Positions 6,571 to 14,978 are shown, numbered from the stretch's first letter. The stretch is DNA of 18,700 nucleotides from Scybalousia_A sp964626385 (GCA_964626385.1 CAZVEO010000049.1:1-18700); one strand, 5' to 3'. Numbers and translations: made by a program. The notes: generated by a model from the letters alone, not told the origin.

Positions 6571-7035
6571 ATGAAACAGAATCAAGAAAAACATATAGTA
6601 GAAATAAGAAATAAAAAGGCTTCTTTTCTTTATTTTCTTATGCAAGAATACACAGCAGGGGTTGTGCTTTGTGGTAGTGAAATAAAAAGCATACGTGCAG
6701 GCAAAGCCAATCTTAATGATGCTTATTGTGTTTTTTTGAATGGAGAATTGTGGGTAATGCAAATGCATATAGCAGAATATAGGTTTTCTTCATTTGGAAA
6801 ATTCGAAGCAAAAAGAGATAGAAAACTGCTTTTGAATAGAAAAGAACTTCGCAAACTTGAAGCCAAAAGCAAAGAAAAAGGTTATACCATAGTTCCCACC
6901 CTTATTTATATAGACGAAAGAGGATGGTGCAAGTTGAAAATTGCTCTTGCCAAAGGTAAACATTCTTATGACAAACGCGACACCATAAGGCAAAGAGATA
7001 ACGACAGAGATATGAAACGTGAAATTTTTGGATAA
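6571..7035 (+). CDS. smpB: SsrA (tmRNA)-binding protein
   Basis: This 154-residue protein binds tmRNA and brings it to stalled ribosomes for trans-translation. Family features are the N-terminal strand HIVEIRNKKASFLYFL, the GVVLCGSEIKSIRAGKANLNDAY block, the LNRKELRKLE helix, and the C-terminal KIALAKGKHSYDKRDTIRQRD segment that mimics the missing tRNA parts in the decoding site. The length is normal. The ATG at 6571 directly follows a canonical promoter. The next gene begins 16 bp after the stop codon and has no promoter of its own that I can see, so co-transcription is likely. No tmRNA gene is seen in this window. Confidence 0.97.
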   Translation: MKQNQEKHIVEIRNKKASFLYFLMQEYTAGVVLCGSEIKSIRAGKANLNDAYCVFLNGELWVMQMHIAEYRFSSFGKFEAKRDRKLLLNRKELRKLEAKSKEKGYTIVPTLIYIDERGWCKLKIALAKGKHSYDKRDTIRQRDNDRDMKREIFG

Positions 7036-7051
7036 AAAAAGAGTACAGAAA

Positions 7052-9010
7052 ATGAAAAAAATAATATCCGTAATAACATTCGTTTTTATTGTTTTGTGTG
7101 GCTATTGTCAGCAATATGTAATGACAAGTCGTGGCTATACCATAGAAGGACAAGTACAAAATGGTTCAGGTTATGCTACGCTTAGAAGTTATTTGCCAGA
7201 TGGCAACGAAAAATTAGACTCTACACTTTTGGACAAAAAGGGTAAATTCGTTTTTAGAGGCAATGTTACGGAAGTTATGCCTGCTCTATTGACTATTAAC
7301 GGTAAAAAAACATATAGAGTCTATTTGGAGCCTAATCTATCTATGACTATGGAAATTAAGAAAAAAACTGATACTCCAAAATTCAAAAATGCTCCTCAAT
7401 CTATTAGGTGGTATTCCTTAATAAACCCACAGGGTAAGGAGGACAACGAGGTTTATCTTGCAAGATTGGAAAACTGGGTTGTAAATAATCCAGAAGATAT
7501 TTTTACTTGTGATATTATTGCAAATTATTTGTCTTATAGATGGTCGTTTGAAGAGTTAGATAAGCACCTTAATACACTTAAAGGCAATGCCGTAACAGGA
7601 TACTATTATAAGCATTTGAGAAAAAGAAATGCTAATTTGGAAGATTTGGAAAACTCTAACAGAATACCAAATATAACTCTCAATGATATAAACAATAAAC
7701 CTACCAATTTGTATTCTCTTTTGGCTAACAACAAATATGTTCTAATAGATTTTTGGGCAACATGGTCAGAAGAATATTTGAACAATTTGCAAGATAGAAA
7801 AAATATATACAACACCTATAAAGATAAGGGCTTTGATATTTATGCTATTAGTTTGGACAACAACAAAACTTTACTTCAAAATGCTGTAAAAGAAAATTCT
7901 ATAACTTGGCTAAACGTTTGTGATTTTAAAGTATGGGAGTCGCAACCTGTTAAATCTTATATGATAAAATCACTACCCGATAATTTTCTTATAAACAAAG
8001 AAGGAAAAATAATAGCAAGAAATATAAGCAATCAAGATTTAGAGGATAAACTTTACAATCTTTTGGAAGCAAAAAGTTATAACATTGTAGCTAACATAGA
8101 AGGAGTTAAGGAAGGTGTTGTAAAACTGACTTTATTGAAAAAAAATGGAGAAAAAGAAATACAAGAAACGAGAATAAATAATGGTAATTTTGGTTTTTCA
8201 GGCAGTGTAGAAAGAGTATGTATGGCAATGATAGATTTGCCTATTAAAGACGGTAGCATATCTTTCTTTATGGGAAATGATAATATTAGGATAAGTGGCT
8301 CTCGCAAAGATTTGGACAATATAAGTATAAGTGGTTCTGCTTCTCAAGACGAATTTCAACGTATTTCCAATAATTGCAACAAGAATAAGAATCCTATGCA
8401 ATGTCTTTCAAACTATGTTTTGGAAAACCCAAATAGCATTTATTCTCCGTTTATTCTTAGCAATTATTTATACCCCTATATGTCTAACGAAGATTTAAAG
8501 AAAGCCCTTTCCTCGCTTAATGGCAAAGCAATGGATATGTTTCAGTATTATCTTTTGCAAGAGCAATTAAATGATAAGAAAGCAACAACTTCTAATTATC
8601 AAAAAAACAAGGCGAAAGACTTTACTCTGGAAAATACGAAGAAAGAAATGTTATCTTTGTACTCGTATTTAAAGAAAAGCAATTATACTTTACTTGTATT
8701 TTGGGCATCTTGGGACAACGCTTCTCGTCAAAACAATATAAATTATTTAAAACTTTATAATTCCACAAAGCGTAATAACTTTAATATTCTCTCTATAGCC
8801 TTAGAAGACAATGACTATGCTTGGAAGCAAGCCATAAAAACAGATGGAATTAACAAATGGGAAAACCTTTCCGATTTGAAACGTTGGAACTCTGCAATAG
8901 TTAAACTTTATAATATCAAAGCCCTTCCATACAATTTATTATTAGACAAAGATGGAAACATTTTAGGAGAAAATTTAAATGTAGAGGGAATTTTGAATAT
9001 TATAAAATAA
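7052..9010 (+). CDS. Secreted tandem DUF4369/thioredoxin-like protein, both CxxC sites lost
   Basis: This 652-residue protein starts with a signal peptide (residues 1-19); ATG 7052 is chosen over an upstream ATG at 7019 because it puts the signal peptide at the N-terminus. Two similar halves follow. Each has a beta-rich DUF4369-like domain (about 28-105 and 343-440) and then a TlpA/AhpC-like thioredoxin fold (about 206-342 and 520-652). The halves share a W-x-S-x-x-VK-x-Y-x-IK-x-LP-x-N pattern including the cis-Pro. The usual WCxxC active site is replaced in both: WATWSEEY (Ser239, Tyr242) and WASWDNAS (Asp555, Ser558), so disulfide chemistry there is not expected. A binding or scaffold role in the periplasm or outer surface is inferred. 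It is probably transcribed with smpB and the following lipoprotein. Confidence 0.82.
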   Translation: MKKIISVITFVFIVLCGYCQQYVMTSRGYTIEGQVQNGSGYATLRSYLPDGNEKLDSTLLDKKGKFVFRGNVTEVMPALLTINGKKTYRVYLEPNLSMTMEIKKKTDTPKFKNAPQSIRWYSLINPQGKEDNEVYLARLENWVVNNPEDIFTCDIIANYLSYRWSFEELDKHLNTLKGNAVTGYYYKHLRKRNANLEDLENSNRIPNITLNDINNKPTNLYSLLANNKYVLIDFWATWSEEYLNNLQDRKNIYNTYKDKGFDIYAISLDNNKTLLQNAVKENSITWLNVCDFKVWESQPVKSYMIKSLPDNFLINKEGKIIARNISNQDLEDKLYNLLEAKSYNIVANIEGVKEGVVKLTLLKKNGEKEIQETRINNGNFGFSGSVERVCMAMIDLPIKDGSISFFMGNDNIRISGSRKDLDNISISGSASQDEFQRISNNCNKNKNPMQCLSNYVLENPNSIYSPFILSNYLYPYMSNEDLKKALSSLNGKAMDMFQYYLLQEQLNDKKATTSNYQKNKAKDFTLENTKKEMLSLYSYLKKSNYTLLVFWASWDNASRQNNINYLKLYNSTKRNNFNILSIALEDNDYAWKQAIKTDGINKWENLSDLKRWNSAIVKLYNIKALPYNLLLDKDGNILGENLNVEGILNIIK

Positions 9011-9023
9011 GTAGGCTCTGATA

Positions 9024-9488
9024 ATGAGTAGAATAGTATTAAAATTGCTATGCTGTGTTGTTTGTTGTTGTGTAGTCTTGTTTTCTTGCAGTGATGATAC
9101 TGAGCAAGTAGTTAAACCACGCGGTGATAAAGATAATACTGCTATTGTCTATCAGGGCAAAATTACAATGAGTGATGGCTTTGAACAAAATAGCGTAAAA
9201 GTTGATATAACTTATTTAAACGATAGTTTGATGACAATAAGGCTTTTTCAAGTGCGTTTTGCTGAAAATATGCCCGTTAGTATAGATATGGAATGGAGAA
9301 ATATTTCTTATAACACAAATAACAACGAATTGATATTTTCTATTGATAGTATAATTCCCTTTGCTTTGAATGGTTATTTAGAGGCTTTTACTTGTTATAA
9401 TGTTAATGGTTACACAGACAATAACAGTCTTATTTTTTCTTTTTATTGCAAAGGAGAGACTGCATCTTTTTACGGAATTAAACAGTAA
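9024..9488 (+). CDS. Small lipoprotein, unknown function
   Basis: The 154-residue product has a Cys-rich hydrophobic N-terminus with a plausible lipobox, VVLFSC, giving a lipidated Cys at about residue 22 followed by SDDTEQ. The acidic residues after the Cys would suit export to the outer membrane or surface in Bacteroidota. The mature part (about 40-154) has alternating hydrophobic strands and looks like a small beta-barrel or calycin-like lipocalin fold, but I cannot place it in a named family. It begins 13 bp after the thioredoxin-like gene, so the two proteins are probably made together and may act together at the cell envelope. Function unknown. Confidence 0.75.
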   Translation: MSRIVLKLLCCVVCCCVVLFSCSDDTEQVVKPRGDKDNTAIVYQGKITMSDGFEQNSVKVDITYLNDSLMTIRLFQVRFAENMPVSIDMEWRNISYNTNNNELIFSIDSIIPFALNGYLEAFTCYNVNGYTDNNSLIFSFYCKGETASFYGIKQ

Positions 9489-9600
9489 TAGACTGATTTA
9501 TAAAAAGTGTCCTTGAAAATTCTATTATCAAATACGAAAAAATAGAAGTAGTATTATAAAAAAAAATCACATAAATACTGCAAAAAAAGTAAAATAATTC

Positions 9601-9631
9601 TTGGTGGTTTGCAAAATTATATATAACTTTG
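9601..9631 (+). promoter_or_regulatory. Bacteroidota-type promoter in the 9.5-10 kb spacer
   Basis: TTG (9601-9603) is followed after 20 bp by TAACTTTG (9624-9631), an exact match to the consensus. The predicted start is near 9638. The first annotated gene is some 350 bp downstream, so the transcript has either a long leader, a small ORF (9644-9802) or a non-coding RNA. Confidence 0.7.
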
Positions 9632-9643
9632 CAAAATCATAAG

Positions 9644-9802
9644 ATGTATTGTATGTTGCAAGAGTTATTTACATATAGCAATATGAGGTATTCCCTTATC
9701 AATGTCTTTAAAAAAAAGACAGCATTTTTCTGTGTGTATAATTCTGAGCATATTCATTATTTGGGAAAAAATAATTTCATACTCATAAGGAGTCGGCTAT
9801 AA
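9644..9802 (+). CDS. Possible small ORF, 52 codons
   Basis: An open frame starts at ATG 9644, about 6 nt after the predicted transcription start, and ends at TAA 9800. It begins MYCMLQELFTYSNMRYSL and ends NNFILIRSRL. It is basic and has hydrophobic patches but no signal peptide or recognisable domain. In DNA this AT-rich an open run of 52 codons is uncommon but not rare, and amino-acid use is not clearly protein-like. The same stretch can also fold: GTCTTT-A5-AAAGAC (9704-9720), and ATATGAGGTA (9681-9690) with ATACTCATAA (9779-9788). A structured RNA is therefore an equal alternative. Confidence 0.3.
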   Translation: MYCMLQELFTYSNMRYSLINVFKKKTAFFCVYNSEHIHYLGKNNFILIRSRL

Positions 9803-9911
9803 CAGATTAAGTAATTATTCTTTTTACTTTCTCTTAGACTCCAAAAGTTTTCGCCCAATATTCAAACATTTCACATTTTTGTTTAGAGTAATGGTAAAGA
9901 ATGCCCGAAAT

Positions 9912-9943
9912 TTTTATAACAGATATTAGCAAATGTTATAAAA
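9912..9943. repeat. 10-bp perfect inverted repeat upstream of a secreted-protein gene
   Basis: TTTTATAACA (9912-9921) is the exact complement of TGTTATAAAA (9934-9943), with a 12-nt loop. It lies 47 bp before the ATG at 9991. It is AT-rich and not followed by a clear T-run, so it could be an operator as easily as a weak terminator. Confidence 0.55.
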
Positions 9944-9990
9944 GTTTAGACAATAAATAGTTTGCGAAAAAAATAAAATATCAAAAAGAA

Positions 9991-10476
9991 ATGAAAAAAC
10001 TAATATTAATAGCATTGTTGCTTTCAACAATGATTAGTTATGCTGAGCCCTATGATATAAGGGGTTCAAAAAGTGGAGGTAAAATAGTAAAAGTTGGATT
10101 TGATTATTACATAGGTTACAGAGATGTAGAGTATGATGTAAACAATAAAGAACAAAAAGTAACTTTTAAATGTGAAGGGAATGGTAATAATCCGTGTCGA
10201 GGAAATGTTGGCGGAGTACTTATGGACTTTGTAACATCTAATGGTAATACGTTTAGCCTCGATAAATACATGGACGTTATCAATTCTCTAATAGACCAAA
10301 TGGATAAGATGTATTTCGAAGAACAATACTCAGGAAGATATACAAAACAAATAAGTGCTGTATCCAAAGAGGGTAATAGATGTACTCTTGTCTTTGGTAT
10401 AACATGGAATCTTGATAAAGAAGGAAATGGAGACTTTCTTATCAAAATTGATGAATTAGGATTGTTTAACTTTTAA
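9991..10476 (+). CDS. Secreted hypothetical protein
   Basis: This 161-residue protein has a clear signal peptide (MKKLILIALLLSTMISYA, cleavage likely after residue 18). The mature protein begins EPYDIRG and is mostly beta-strand in character. It contains three cysteines (FKCEGNGNNPCRGN and NRCTL), which could form one disulfide outside the cytoplasm, and a central helix-like segment (KYMDVINSLIDQMDKMYF). I do not recognise a family. It is the first of three closely spaced genes (gap of 14 bp to the next) ending with a thioredoxin-like protein, so an envelope role is likely, but the function is unknown. Confidence 0.7.
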   Translation: MKKLILIALLLSTMISYAEPYDIRGSKSGGKIVKVGFDYYIGYRDVEYDVNNKEQKVTFKCEGNGNNPCRGNVGGVLMDFVTSNGNTFSLDKYMDVINSLIDQMDKMYFEEQYSGRYTKQISAVSKEGNRCTLVFGITWNLDKEGNGDFLIKIDELGLFNF

Positions 10477-10490
10477 AAATTGATTTGATT

Positions 10491-11702
10491 ATGAAAATGC
10501 TATCTTGGTGTGTTGTATTTATTACAATATTGTTTTCTTCAAATTTATTTGCTCAAAGAATATTTAACAATCAATGGTTGGATTATGATACAAGTATATT
10601 TTTTGAAAAAAAAATAAATAAGAGTGCTGTGTGCTTTGATAATGATAGTACATTGATATACAATGATGCGGATATGGATACCACCCTAACTTTTTTTAAT
10701 ATTTACAACAAAAAAAGTTTTGAAGTGTCAATTGGCAAATATGTAGAATGGGTATCAAAAATATTTGCAAATAAAGATTATCTTATAATAACTACTGATG
10801 ATAATATAGATGATAGCATAGAAGATGCTTATATTTTTGAAAGACAAATAGATGGTTTAAAACTTTTAAATACAGTACACCTTGATGGCGTTTATAGTAT
10901 TACGGAGGCATATTTTTTAGAAAATAATCGTGTTGTAATGGTAGATGGTTATTTTGGTCTTACGAAAGAAAATAACAATAACTTTCTTAATCTAATCCTT
11001 TTGGATATAAAAAACGGAAAAGAGTTAAAAAGAGTTACCCCGAATATGGAATTATCATTAATGACTTATTTTACTCCATCTAAATTAGTTACTTTAACTG
11101 ATAACTCAATACTATTCTCTCAAAAAGGAGTTTATAAAGTATATGAGTATGATTTTAATCTCAACTTAATAGATAGTTTATCAAATGAAAAATTGAAATG
11201 GAAAACCTTCCCAAAATCAATAAATGATGAAATACTTGTAAAATACGATAGTTTTCCAATCAAACTAATCCAGAGAATGAGTGATATGATGAATAATAAA
11301 GTTCTTGAGTATTCTCGGGTTGTAAAAATGTATTATTTCAATAATAGGTTATTTATTTCTTATAGCAATCCATATAACAAAAAAACGGAAAGCGGACTTT
11401 CTTACGATATATGGAGCAAAAAGAATAATCAATGGGTGTTAGAAAAAAGCAATGTACTTGATGATGTTGATAAAAAACTTAGAAAGAAAAAAGCATATAA
11501 TAGAATGAGGTATATATTCGAAAACTTTCTATTTGTCAAAGACAATAAACTATTTGTATTGCAAAAAGGTATGCCTTACTCTCTGAATTATCTTTTCAAT
11601 CTTACAGAAAAAGAATATGAGGATAAAGAAAGGGAATATTACTTGCAAAATTCTGACAAGATACTTATAGATGTTTTTGACATTAATTTTAATAAGAAAT
11701 GA
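10491..11702 (+). CDS. Secreted protein, possible beta-propeller, unknown function
   Basis: The 403-residue product has a signal peptide ending LFSSNLFAQ. I start it at ATG 10491; the frame can be extended two codons to a TTG. The mature part is rich in short hydrophobic strands with repeated patterns such as YIFERQIDGLKLL, LNLILLDIKNGKEL, YEYDFNLNLID and LLIDVFDINF-like ends, which suggests a beta-propeller, although no repeat is sharp enough to count blades by eye. In Bacteroidota, secreted propeller-like proteins often sit next to thioredoxin-like genes, as here: the next gene overlaps by four bases (ATGA). Family not recognised; function unknown. Confidence 0.7.
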   Translation: MKMLSWCVVFITILFSSNLFAQRIFNNQWLDYDTSIFFEKKINKSAVCFDNDSTLIYNDADMDTTLTFFNIYNKKSFEVSIGKYVEWVSKIFANKDYLIITTDDNIDDSIEDAYIFERQIDGLKLLNTVHLDGVYSITEAYFLENNRVVMVDGYFGLTKENNNNFLNLILLDIKNGKELKRVTPNMELSLMTYFTPSKLVTLTDNSILFSQKGVYKVYEYDFNLNLIDSLSNEKLKWKTFPKSINDEILVKYDSFPIKLIQRMSDMMNNKVLEYSRVVKMYYFNNRLFISYSNPYNKKTESGLSYDIWSKKNNQWVLEKSNVLDDVDKKLRKKKAYNRMRYIFENFLFVKDNKLFVLQKGMPYSLNYLFNLTEKEYEDKEREYYLQNSDKILIDVFDINFNKK

Positions 11703-12187
11703 AAAAGATAGGCTTAATAATTTTGTTTATACTCTATTACTTAAATTTGTTTTCTCAAAAAGAGTTATATGACTTATCGGGCGATAAGATAAAAATAGAT
11801 TATAAACAAACAACCTTTGCAATTGCTTACTCAACGGCGAGTTGTCATTCCTGTTATGATGATATTAATAGACTCTTTGAAAAAGAAGATAGTTATAATA
11901 ATTTCAATATTATTATTTTTGCCAACATAAAGGAAAAGGATAACAAAGATATTAGATATAAACGAAGTTTGTATGACAAAATGAAAGAGCATTTTCCTCT
12001 TTGTAACAATATATATTTTAATACAAAGACCAAAGGTAAAAAGCCTGTTTTCTTTTCTAAAACAATGAATGATTATTTGTTGCCCAATATTTTTATAATA
12101 AAAAACAAAAAACTTGAAAGATACTATTCTTCAAGCAACTTATTCTTAAAATATTTTGAAAACAATAAGGTTTTAAACGAAAAATAA
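11699..12187 (+). CDS. Secreted thioredoxin-like protein with CHSC motif
   Basis: This 162-residue protein starts with a signal peptide or membrane anchor (about residues 1-19, ending NLFSQ). A strand and a STASCHSCYDD segment follow, giving a CxxC motif at Cys49-Cys52, placed after a hydrophobic strand as in thioredoxin-fold proteins. A later LLPNIFIIKNKK segment matches the cis-Pro and the following strand of the fold. It is therefore likely a periplasmic thiol-disulfide protein, perhaps TlpA-like but short and diverged. Its ATG overlaps the stop of the previous gene (ATGA), pointing to translational coupling and possibly a shared substrate or partner. The identification rests on the motif and length, and no closer family can be given. 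Confidence 0.7.
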   Translation: MKKIGLIILFILYYLNLFSQKELYDLSGDKIKIDYKQTTFAIAYSTASCHSCYDDINRLFEKEDSYNNFNIIIFANIKEKDNKDIRYKRSLYDKMKEHFPLCNNIYFNTKTKGKKPVFFSKTMNDYLLPNIFIIKNKKLERYYSSSNLFLKYFENNKVLNEK

Positions 12188-12230
12188 ACTTTTATTTGTG
12201 TTTTTATTTTATTCAGTGAAAATAATACTC

Positions 12231-12238
12231 TATCTTTG
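12231..12238 (+). promoter_or_regulatory. Putative -7 element of the pgk promoter
   Basis: TATCTTTG matches TAnnTTTG and lies 29 bp upstream of the pgk ATG. I see no good TTG at the expected -33 distance, so the assignment rests on the -7 element and position. Confidence 0.6.
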
Positions 12239-12267
12239 CCAAATAAAATGTATAAAGAATTTGTTTT

Positions 12268-13461
12268 ATGAAAACTATAAAAAATACAAACTTTAAAGGC
12301 AAAAGAGTACTCGTAAGGGTGGATTTCAATGTTCCATTTGACAAACAAGGAAATATAAGCGATGATACAAGAATTATAGAGGCTATGCCTACTATTAATA
12401 AGCTTGTTACTGACGGAGCAAAGGTTATACTTATGGCTCATTTGGGCAGACCAAAAAAAGGAGGATTTGAAGCGGAGTTTTCTTTAAAGCCTGTGGCAGA
12501 ATATTTGTCAAAGATTTTAAAACAAGAGGTTATTTTTACGCAAAATCTTTTGAGTGAGGAGGTTACACAACTTGTAAATCAACTGCAAGAAGGACAAGTT
12601 ATGCTTTTGGAAAACATAAGATTTTATCCAGAGGAAACCAAAGGAGATGAAAATTTTGCCAAACAACTTTCTCTTTTAGGAGATGCTTATGTTAATGATG
12701 CTTTTGGCGCCGCTCACCGCGAGCATGCTTCTACAGCAACTATTGCTAAATTCTTCCCTAATGATAAATATTTTGGTTTGTTAATGGAAAACGAAGTTAG
12801 AAATCTTAACAAACTAATGAATAATTATGAGAAACCTTTTACTGCTGTTATAGGTGGTAGCAAGATAAGTTCCAAAATAGGTATATTGGAGTCTTTGCTA
12901 AACATTGTGGACAACCTTGTTATAGGAGGAGGTATGCGTTACACATTCTATAAAGCACTCGGACACAATGTGGGTAATTCTATTTGCGAAGACGATAAAT
13001 TAGACTATACAAAATCTCTTATGCAAAAGGCAAAAGAAAAAGGAGTTAAATTTTATTTGCCAGAGGATAGTATTGTTGCTGATGATTTTTCTGAAAATGC
13101 AAACACTCAATATATTCCTAATATGGACATTCCAGATGGTTGGGAAGGTATGGACATAGGAGAAAAATCTATTAATACTTATTGCAACGTAGTTTTAAAT
13201 TCTAAAACAATACTTTGGAATGGACCTATGGGCGTTTTTGAAATAAACAAATTTGCCAAAGGAACCATGCAAATAGCAAAAGCTGTGGCAGAGGCAACAC
13301 AAAAAGGTGCTTTTTCTGCCATAGGAGGAGGAGATTCTGTTTCTGCTATAAAAGAAAGCGGTTATGCAGATAAAGTTTCTTATATATCCACTGGTGGAGG
13401 TGCAATGTTGGAATTTTTGGAGGGCAAACAACTGCCCGGCATTAAAGCCATAGAAAAATAA
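12268..13461 (+). CDS. pgk: Phosphoglycerate kinase
   Basis: This 397-residue cytoplasmic enzyme transfers the phosphate of 1,3-bisphosphoglycerate to ADP, an ATP-yielding step of glycolysis. Clear signatures are the N-terminal KRVLVRVDFNVP with DDTRI, the LMAHLGRPK loop, LLENIRFYPEE, YVNDAFGAAHREHAS, the GGSKISSKI segment, and near the C-terminus the nucleotide-binding AIGGGDSVSAI and YISTGGGAMLEFLEGK. The length is normal. The gene stands alone, with its own promoter element and an intrinsic terminator just behind the stop. It is convergent with the aldo/keto reductase gene and unrelated in function to its neighbours. Confidence 0.98.
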   Translation: MKTIKNTNFKGKRVLVRVDFNVPFDKQGNISDDTRIIEAMPTINKLVTDGAKVILMAHLGRPKKGGFEAEFSLKPVAEYLSKILKQEVIFTQNLLSEEVTQLVNQLQEGQVMLLENIRFYPEETKGDENFAKQLSLLGDAYVNDAFGAAHREHASTATIAKFFPNDKYFGLLMENEVRNLNKLMNNYEKPFTAVIGGSKISSKIGILESLLNIVDNLVIGGGMRYTFYKALGHNVGNSICEDDKLDYTKSLMQKAKEKGVKFYLPEDSIVADDFSENANTQYIPNMDIPDGWEGMDIGEKSINTYCNVVLNSKTILWNGPMGVFEINKFAKGTMQIAKAVAEATQKGAFSAIGGGDSVSAIKESGYADKVSYISTGGGAMLEFLEGKQLPGIKAIEK

Positions 13462-13470
13462 ACTCAATAA

Positions 13471-13510
13471 AAAAAAGAGTTAGTTATTTTTTATAACTAA
13501 CTCTTTTTTT
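13471..13510. terminator. Bidirectional intrinsic terminator between pgk and the aldo/keto reductase gene
   Basis: GAGTTAGTTAT (13477-13487) pairs perfectly with ATAACTAACTC (13493-13503) around a 5-nt T loop. An A-run precedes the stem and a T-run follows, so a U-tract follows the hairpin on either strand. It sits between the stop codons of two convergent genes (13461 and 13525). Confidence 0.92.
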
Positions 13511-13524
13511 ATTTAAATACAAAT

Positions 13525-14943
13525 TTAAAAATGAGTGGAATATCTCTTTAATCTTTCTACGTGTTGGTCTATCTTTTGCATTTCTGCAGGAATATTTATT
13601 CTTTGCGGACAATGAGGATTACATTCCTTACAAGCAGTACACATATTAGCTTGTCTTTCTTTTGGTACTTTGCGAGAATAACCTACAAGAAAGGCTTTTC
13701 GTTGTTTCTTATAAGCATTGTCCGTAGAAGATTCTGCAAGGTTGCCTTCATTTATACATTTGTTATAATAAGAAAAAATATTTGGTATATCCAAACCATA
13801 AGGACAAGGCATACAGTATTGACATTCATTGCAAGGTATGGTCTGCAAATCTACTATCTGTTTAGCAACGTCTGCCAAAAATTGCATTTCCTGTTGGTTT
13901 AATGGTTTTAGAGGACAATGAGTTTTTAGGTTGTCTTGCAAATGTTCCATATAAGTCATACCACTCAAAGAAGTCATAATCAAAGGGTGAGTTCCCAAAA
14001 ATCTAAACGACCAAGAGGCTATACTACTTTCTGGTTCTCGTTGTTTCATCTGTTCGGCTATTCTGTCTGCAACATTTACCAAACGTCCTCCAAGCAAAGG
14101 CTCCATAACAACAACAGAAATATTTCTTTTCTCTAATTCAGAATAAAGATAATCGGCATTTGTATTTCTTTCGTTGATAAGTTTTGCGTACTTCCAATCT
14201 ACATAATTCATCTGAATTTGTACGAAGTCCCAATGATATTTATCATGGTTTTCAAGCAAATGGTCAAACACCTTTATATCTCCATGATAAGAAAAACCGA
14301 GATTACGAATTTTGCCTTTTTTTCTTTCTTCCAAAAGAAAATCTAAAACACCATTATAAATATATCTTTGCTTAAATTCCTCCAAGCCATTGCCCATACC
14401 CACACCATGCAAAAGCATATAGTCTATATAATCAACCTGCAATTCCTTAAAAGAGTTGTGATACATTTCCAAACTTGCCTTCTTTGTCCAAGTTGCTTTA
14501 TTAAAATTTGACAATTTAGTAGCAATGAAATATTCACTTCTCTTGTGTCTTGATAGAGCTATACCTGTAGCATGTTCGCTCTTACCTTTGCAATATGCAG
14601 GAGAGGTATCAAAATAATTTACTCCATACTCTATTGCTTTGTCCACAAGTTTATTTACCATATCTTGGTCTATAGGAACATCGCTCTCACGAGCAGAACC
14701 GCCAACTTTATCATTTTCTGCATTTATAACAGGCAAACGCATCATACCATAACCCAACAAAGAAACCTTATCTCCAGTGGAAGTATTCTCTCTATAAGTC
14801 ATTTTACCCTTTGGTATATTGTCAAAAGATTCCTGCTTGCCTTTGTTGTCAGAACAAGCCGAAGCCACCACAGAAGTAGCCACAGCAGTAAATCCTAATT
14901 TCTTAAAAAAATCACGCCTTGATATATTATTTTTACTTTCCAT
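13525..14943 (-). CDS. Tat-exported aldo/keto reductase with C-terminal 4Fe-4S domain
   Basis: This 472-residue protein begins with a twin-arginine signal (SRRDFFKKLG, residues 8-17) and a hydrophobic stretch ending VVASACSDN; Cys30 could be lipidated, although the lipobox is weak. The aldo/keto reductase domain (about 45-370) keeps the catalytic set: Asp and Tyr in YFDTSPAYCKG, Lys in FIATKLSN and His in MLLHGVG. The C-terminus adds two cysteine clusters, CNECQYCMPCPYGLDIP and CTACKECNPHCPQ, typical of two 4Fe-4S clusters. It is the last gene of the apparent tatA-tatC-polyferredoxin run, 35 bp after the polyferredoxin gene. This suggests export by the neighbouring Tat system and electron supply from that protein. 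The substrate is unknown. Confidence 0.9.
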   Translation of the reverse strand: MESKNNISRRDFFKKLGFTAVATSVVASACSDNKGKQESFDNIPKGKMTYRENTSTGDKVSLLGYGMMRLPVINAENDKVGGSARESDVPIDQDMVNKLVDKAIEYGVNYFDTSPAYCKGKSEHATGIALSRHKRSEYFIATKLSNFNKATWTKKASLEMYHNSFKELQVDYIDYMLLHGVGMGNGLEEFKQRYIYNGVLDFLLEERKKGKIRNLGFSYHGDIKVFDHLLENHDKYHWDFVQIQMNYVDWKYAKLINERNTNADYLYSELEKRNISVVVMEPLLGGRLVNVADRIAEQMKQREPESSIASWSFRFLGTHPLIMTSLSGMTYMEHLQDNLKTHCPLKPLNQQEMQFLADVAKQIVDLQTIPCNECQYCMPCPYGLDIPNIFSYYNKCINEGNLAESSTDNAYKKQRKAFLVGYSRKVPKERQANMCTACKECNPHCPQRINIPAEMQKIDQHVERLKRYSTHF

Positions 14944-14978
14944 TGTCTAATTTATTTTATGTAAAAAAAACATTTTTT

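Larger units (their letters stand above)
9489..9990. other. Gene-poor spacer
   Basis: This 502-bp spacer holds a weak 7-bp inverted repeat after the lipoprotein gene (TTCTATT / AATAGAA, about 9519-9545), with no clear terminator U-run. Beyond that it holds the promoter at 9601-9631, the possible small ORF at 9644-9802 and a perfect 10-bp inverted repeat at 9912-9943. No tRNA or other known RNA was recognised. Confidence 0.6.

Noticed and set aside
9638..9900. 6S RNA or tmRNA in the 9.5-10 kb spacer
   Set aside because: Some long-range pairing exists, but no diagnostic sequence of either RNA (for example a tRNA-like CCA end for tmRNA) could be recognised, so only a generic possibility is reported.
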